From Wyeomyia smithii (Eukaryota > Arthropoda > Insecta > Diptera > Culicidae): DNA of 64,000 bases. The stretch spans positions 262,862,494 through 262,926,493 of the forward strand of contig NC_073696.1 in assembly GCF_029784165.1 (NCBI RefSeq). Reading direction: 5' to 3'. A program made the position numbers and the translations under genes. Below, one piece after another: positions 60,908 through 64,000 of the stretch (within the stretch, counting starts at the first letter, position 1; each line of letters opens with the position of its first letter). The notes below the pieces were generated by a model. That model saw nothing but the letters and a program-made list of their open reading frames with translations. It searched no databases and had not been told where the DNA came from.

Positions 60908-63900
60908 GAGTAAAATAGTGGTGAAAGAGTACAGTAGTGAAAGAGTAAGATAATGAAAGCGTAAAGTGCTGAAAAAGTAAAGTTGTAAAAGAGTAAAATG
61001 AGTAAAGAGTAAAGTGGTAAATAAGTAAAGTGGACAGAGAAAGAAGTGCTAGAAGCGTAAAGTGGTGAAAAAAGTGGCGAAAGCGTGAAGTGGTAAATGA
61101 ACGAAGTGGTAGAAGCGTAAAGTGGTAACAGAGTGAAGTGGTAAAAAAAGAAGTAATAAGAGAGTGGTAGAACACTTAAGTGGTAATAGAGTTGCGTGGT
61201 AAAAAAGTAAAACTGTGAAAGAGAAAAGTTATAAAACAGTTAAGATAAAAAAAAAGTGGAGAAAGGGTAAAGAGGTGAAAGAATAACGTGGTAAAAGAGT
61301 AGAGGGGTACAATAGTAAAGTGGTACAAGAGTAAAGAGGCGCAGGAGTCAAGAAGTATGTGAGTAAAGTGACGAAATAGTAAAGGAGTTAAACAATAAGG
61401 TGATGAAAGAGTCAAGTGGTGGAAGAGTAAAAGAGTAGAAGAATTAAAGAGTAGAAATGTAAAAGAGTAATAGAGTAGAAGAGTACAAGAGTGAAAGAGT
61501 AGAAGAGTTGAAAAGTTGAAGAGTAAAAGAGTAAAAGAGTAAAAGAGTGAAAGAGTAAAAGAGTTGAAAAGTTGAAGAGTAAAAGAGTAAAAGAGTAAAA
61601 GAGTAAAAGAGTAAAAGAGTAAAAGAGTAAAAGAGTAAAAAAGTAAAAGAGTAAAAGAGTAAAAGAGTAAAAGAGTAAAAGAGTAAAAGAGTAAAAGAGT
61701 AAAAGAGTAAAAGAGTAAAAGAGTAAAAGAGTAAAAGAGTAAAAGAGTAAAAGAGTAAAAGAGTAAAAGAGTGAAAGGGTAAAAGAGTAAAAGAGTAAAA
61801 GAGTAAAAGAGTAAAATAGTAAAAGAGTAAAAAAGTAAAAAAGTAAAAGAGTAAAAGAGTAAAAGAGTAAAAGAGTAATAGAGTAAAAGAGTAAAAGAGT
61901 AAAAGAGTAAAAGAGTAAAAGAGTAAAAGAGTAAAAGAGTAAAAGAGTAAAAGAGTGAAAGAGTAAAAGAGTAAAAGAGTAAAAGAATAAAAGAGTAAAA
62001 GAGTAAAAGAGTAAAAGAGTAAAAGAGTAAAAGAGTAAAAGAGTAAAAGAGTAAAAAAATAAAAGAGTAAAAAAATAAAAGAGTAAAAGAGTAAAAGAGT
62101 AAAAGAGTAAAAGAGTAGAAGAGTAAAAAAGTAAAAGAGTAAAAGAGTAAAAGAGTCAAAGAGTAAAAGAGTAAAAGAGTAAAAGAGTAAAAGAGTAAAA
62201 GAGTAAAAGAGTAAAAGAGTAAAAGAGTAAAAGAGTAAAAGAGTAAAAGAGTAAAAGAGTAAAAGAGTAAAAGAGTAAAAGAGTAAAAGAGTAAAAGAGT
62301 AAAAGAGTAAAAGAGTAAAAGAGTAAAAGAGTAAAAGAGTAAAAGAGTAAAAGAGTAAAAGAGTAAAAGAGTAAAAGAGTAAAAGAGTAAAAGAGTAAAA
62401 GAGTACAAGATAAAAGAGTAAAAGAGTAAAAGAGTAAAAGAGTAAAAGAGTAAAATAGTAAAAGAGTAAAAGAGTAAAAAAAAAGAGTAAACGAGTAAAC
62501 GAGTAAAAGAGTAAAAGAGTAAAAGAGTAAAAGAGTGAAAGAGTAAACGAGTAAAAGAGTAAAAGAGTAAAAGAGTAAAAGAGTGAAAGAGTAAAAGAGT
62601 AAAAGAGTAAAAGAGTAAAAGAGTAAAAGAGTAAAAGAGTAAAAGAGTAAAAGAGTAAAAGAGTAAAAGAGTAAAAGAGTAAAAGAGTAAAAGAGTAAAA
62701 GAGTAAAAGAGTAAAAGAGTAGAAGAGTAAAAGAGTAAAAGAGTAAAAGAGTAAAAGAGTAAAAGAGTAAAAGAGTAAAAGAGTAAAAGAGTAAAAGAGT
62801 AAAAGAGTTAAAGAGTAAAAGAGTAAAAGAGTAAAAGAGTAAAAGAGTAAAAGAGTAAAAGAGTAAAAGAGTAAAAGAGTAAAAGAGTAAAAGAGTAAAA
62901 GAGTAAAAGAGTAAAAGAGTAAAAGAGTAAAAGAGTAAAAGAGTAAAAGAGTAAAAGAGTGCAAGAGTAAAAGAGTAAAAGAATCAAAGAGTAAAAGAGT
63001 AAAAGAGTAAAAGAGTAAAAGAGTAAAAGAGTAAAAGAGTAAAAGAGTAAAAGAGTAAAAGAGTAAAAGAGTAAAAGAGTAAAAGAGTAAAAGAGTAAAA
63101 GAGTAAAAGAGTAAAAGAGTAAAAGAGTAAAAGAGTAAAAGAGTAAAAGAGTAAAAGAGTAAAAGAGTAAAAGAGTAAAAGAGTAAAAGAGTAAAAGAGT
63201 AAGAGAGTAAAAGAGTAAAAGAGTAAAAGAGTAAAAGAGTAAAAGAGTAAAAGAGTAAAAGAGTAAAAGAGTAAAAGAGTAAAAGAGTAAAAGAGTAAAA
63301 GAGCAAAAGAGTAAAAGAGTCAAAGAGTAAAAGTGTCAAAGAGTAAAATAGTAAAAGAGTAAAAGAGTAAAAGAGTAAAAGAGTAAAAGAGTAAAAGAGT
63401 AAAAGAGTAAAAGAGTAAAAGAGTAAAAGAGTAAAAGAGCAAAAGAGTAAAAGAGTCAAAGAGTAAAAGTGTCAAAGAGTAAAATAGTAAAAGAGTAAAA
63501 GAGTAAAAGAGTAAAAGAGTAAAAGAGTAAAAGAGTAAAAGAGTAAAAGAGTAAAAGAGTAAAAGAGTAAAAGAGTAAAAGAGTAAAAGAGTAAAAGAGT
63601 AAAAGAGTAAAAGAGTAAAGAGTAAAAGAGTAAAAGAGTAAAAGAGTAAAAGAGTAAAAGAGTAAAAGAGTAAAAGAGTAAAAGAGTAAAAGAGTTAAAG
63701 AGTAAAAGAGTAAAAGAGTAAAAGAGTAAAAGAGTAAAAGAGTAAAAGAGTAAAAGAGTAAAAGAGTAAAAGAGTAAAAGAGTAAAAGAGTAAAAGAGTA
63801 AAAGAGTAAAAGAGTAAAAGAGTTAAAGAGTAAAAGAGTAAAAGAGTAAAAGAGTAAAAGAGTAAAAGAGTTAAAGAGTAAAAAAGTTAAAGAGTAAAAG

Positions 63901-64000
63901 AGTTAAAGAGTAAAAGAGTAAAAGAGTAAAAGAGTAAAAGAGTAAAAGAGTAAAAGAGTAAAAGAGTAAAAGAGTAAAAGAGTAAAAGAGTAAAAGAGTA
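60908..64000. repeat. 8-bp satellite (AGAGTAAA)n, >3 kb, runs off the window
   Basis: From ~61540 to the window end the sequence is an almost pure octamer (about 300 units) with scattered substitutions. From 60908 to ~61500 it is a degenerate version (GTGGTAAAAGAGT-type words). Open frames of up to 671 codons (LLLFYSFT repeats, minus strand) arise because 8 bp x 3 gives a 24-bp period with no stop. Confidence 0.98.

Noticed and set aside
61176..63459. Open frames of up to 671 codons with LLLFYSFT repeats
   Set aside because: Translation of an 8-bp satellite with 24-bp coding period; no start context, no composition of a real membrane protein.
60908..64000. CRISPR array
   Set aside because: Unit is 8 bp with no spacers; eukaryotic satellite.

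Overview
The window looks like a non-coding, transposon-laden stretch of a culicine mosquito genome, most likely Aedes-like. The reasons are introns of 14 and 32 kb, A+T-rich DNA packed with nested transposable elements, and a Juan-like (Jockey-clade) LINE. Species assignment is inference. Only one host gene can be supported.

Host gene: the minus strand carries the 3' part of a rhodopsin-class neuropeptide GPCR of the corazonin / adipokinetic hormone (AKH) / ACP (AKH/corazonin-related peptide) receptor family, all relatives of vertebrate GnRH receptors. Six exons are placed: 59565-59385 (extracellular loop 2 and TM5), 45196-45043 (loop 3 and TM6), 44951-44755 (TM7 with NPLVY), 44633-44460, 12552-12452, and 11985-11761 (stop). 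All donor and acceptor phases agree (0/1, 1/2, 2/1, 1/1, 1/0, 0/stop) and sum to 1032 nt, 343 residues plus stop. Exons for TM1-TM4 are not visible and should lie beyond position 64000.

Layout by coordinate: 1-5872 holds a 161-bp palindrome, two copies of a promoter-like dispersed repeat and a tandem ~220-bp repeat. 5881-8443 is a hAT-like element with 8-bp target duplication, filled with a TA-type MITE, a Helitron fragment and an RTE-like LINE fragment. 9876-11219 is a foldback element with Transib-like ends. 11761-12552 holds the last two receptor exons. 12553-44459 is the giant intron, holding a Tc1-like foldback (14598-16247), the Juan-like LINE (16618-20989), Helitron remnants (22388-23560, 27372-27969, 39093-42223), a second Transib-like element (33883-35268), MITEs (23646-23849, 35319-36030, 37204-37523) and other repeats. 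44460-45196 is a three-exon cluster. 45197-59384 is the next intron, with an expanded (CAGA)n array inside a Helitron, a piggyBac remnant, LINE remnants and an 8-bp-TSD foldback at 54771-55618. 59566-64000 is the upstream intron, ending in more than 3 kb of an 8-bp satellite that runs off the window.

Apart from the receptor, all recognisable coding sequence is mobile-element protein, mostly broken by frameshifts. Many elements are datable relative to one another because they interrupt each other with clean target-site duplications. I found no complete new multi-gene system. The most distinctive material is the nested transposon stratigraphy: two elements with the RAG/Transib heptamer CACAGTG and 5-bp duplications, a 45-bp micro-MITE, a microsatellite explosion seeded inside a Helitron, and hammerhead-like motifs in two repeats.
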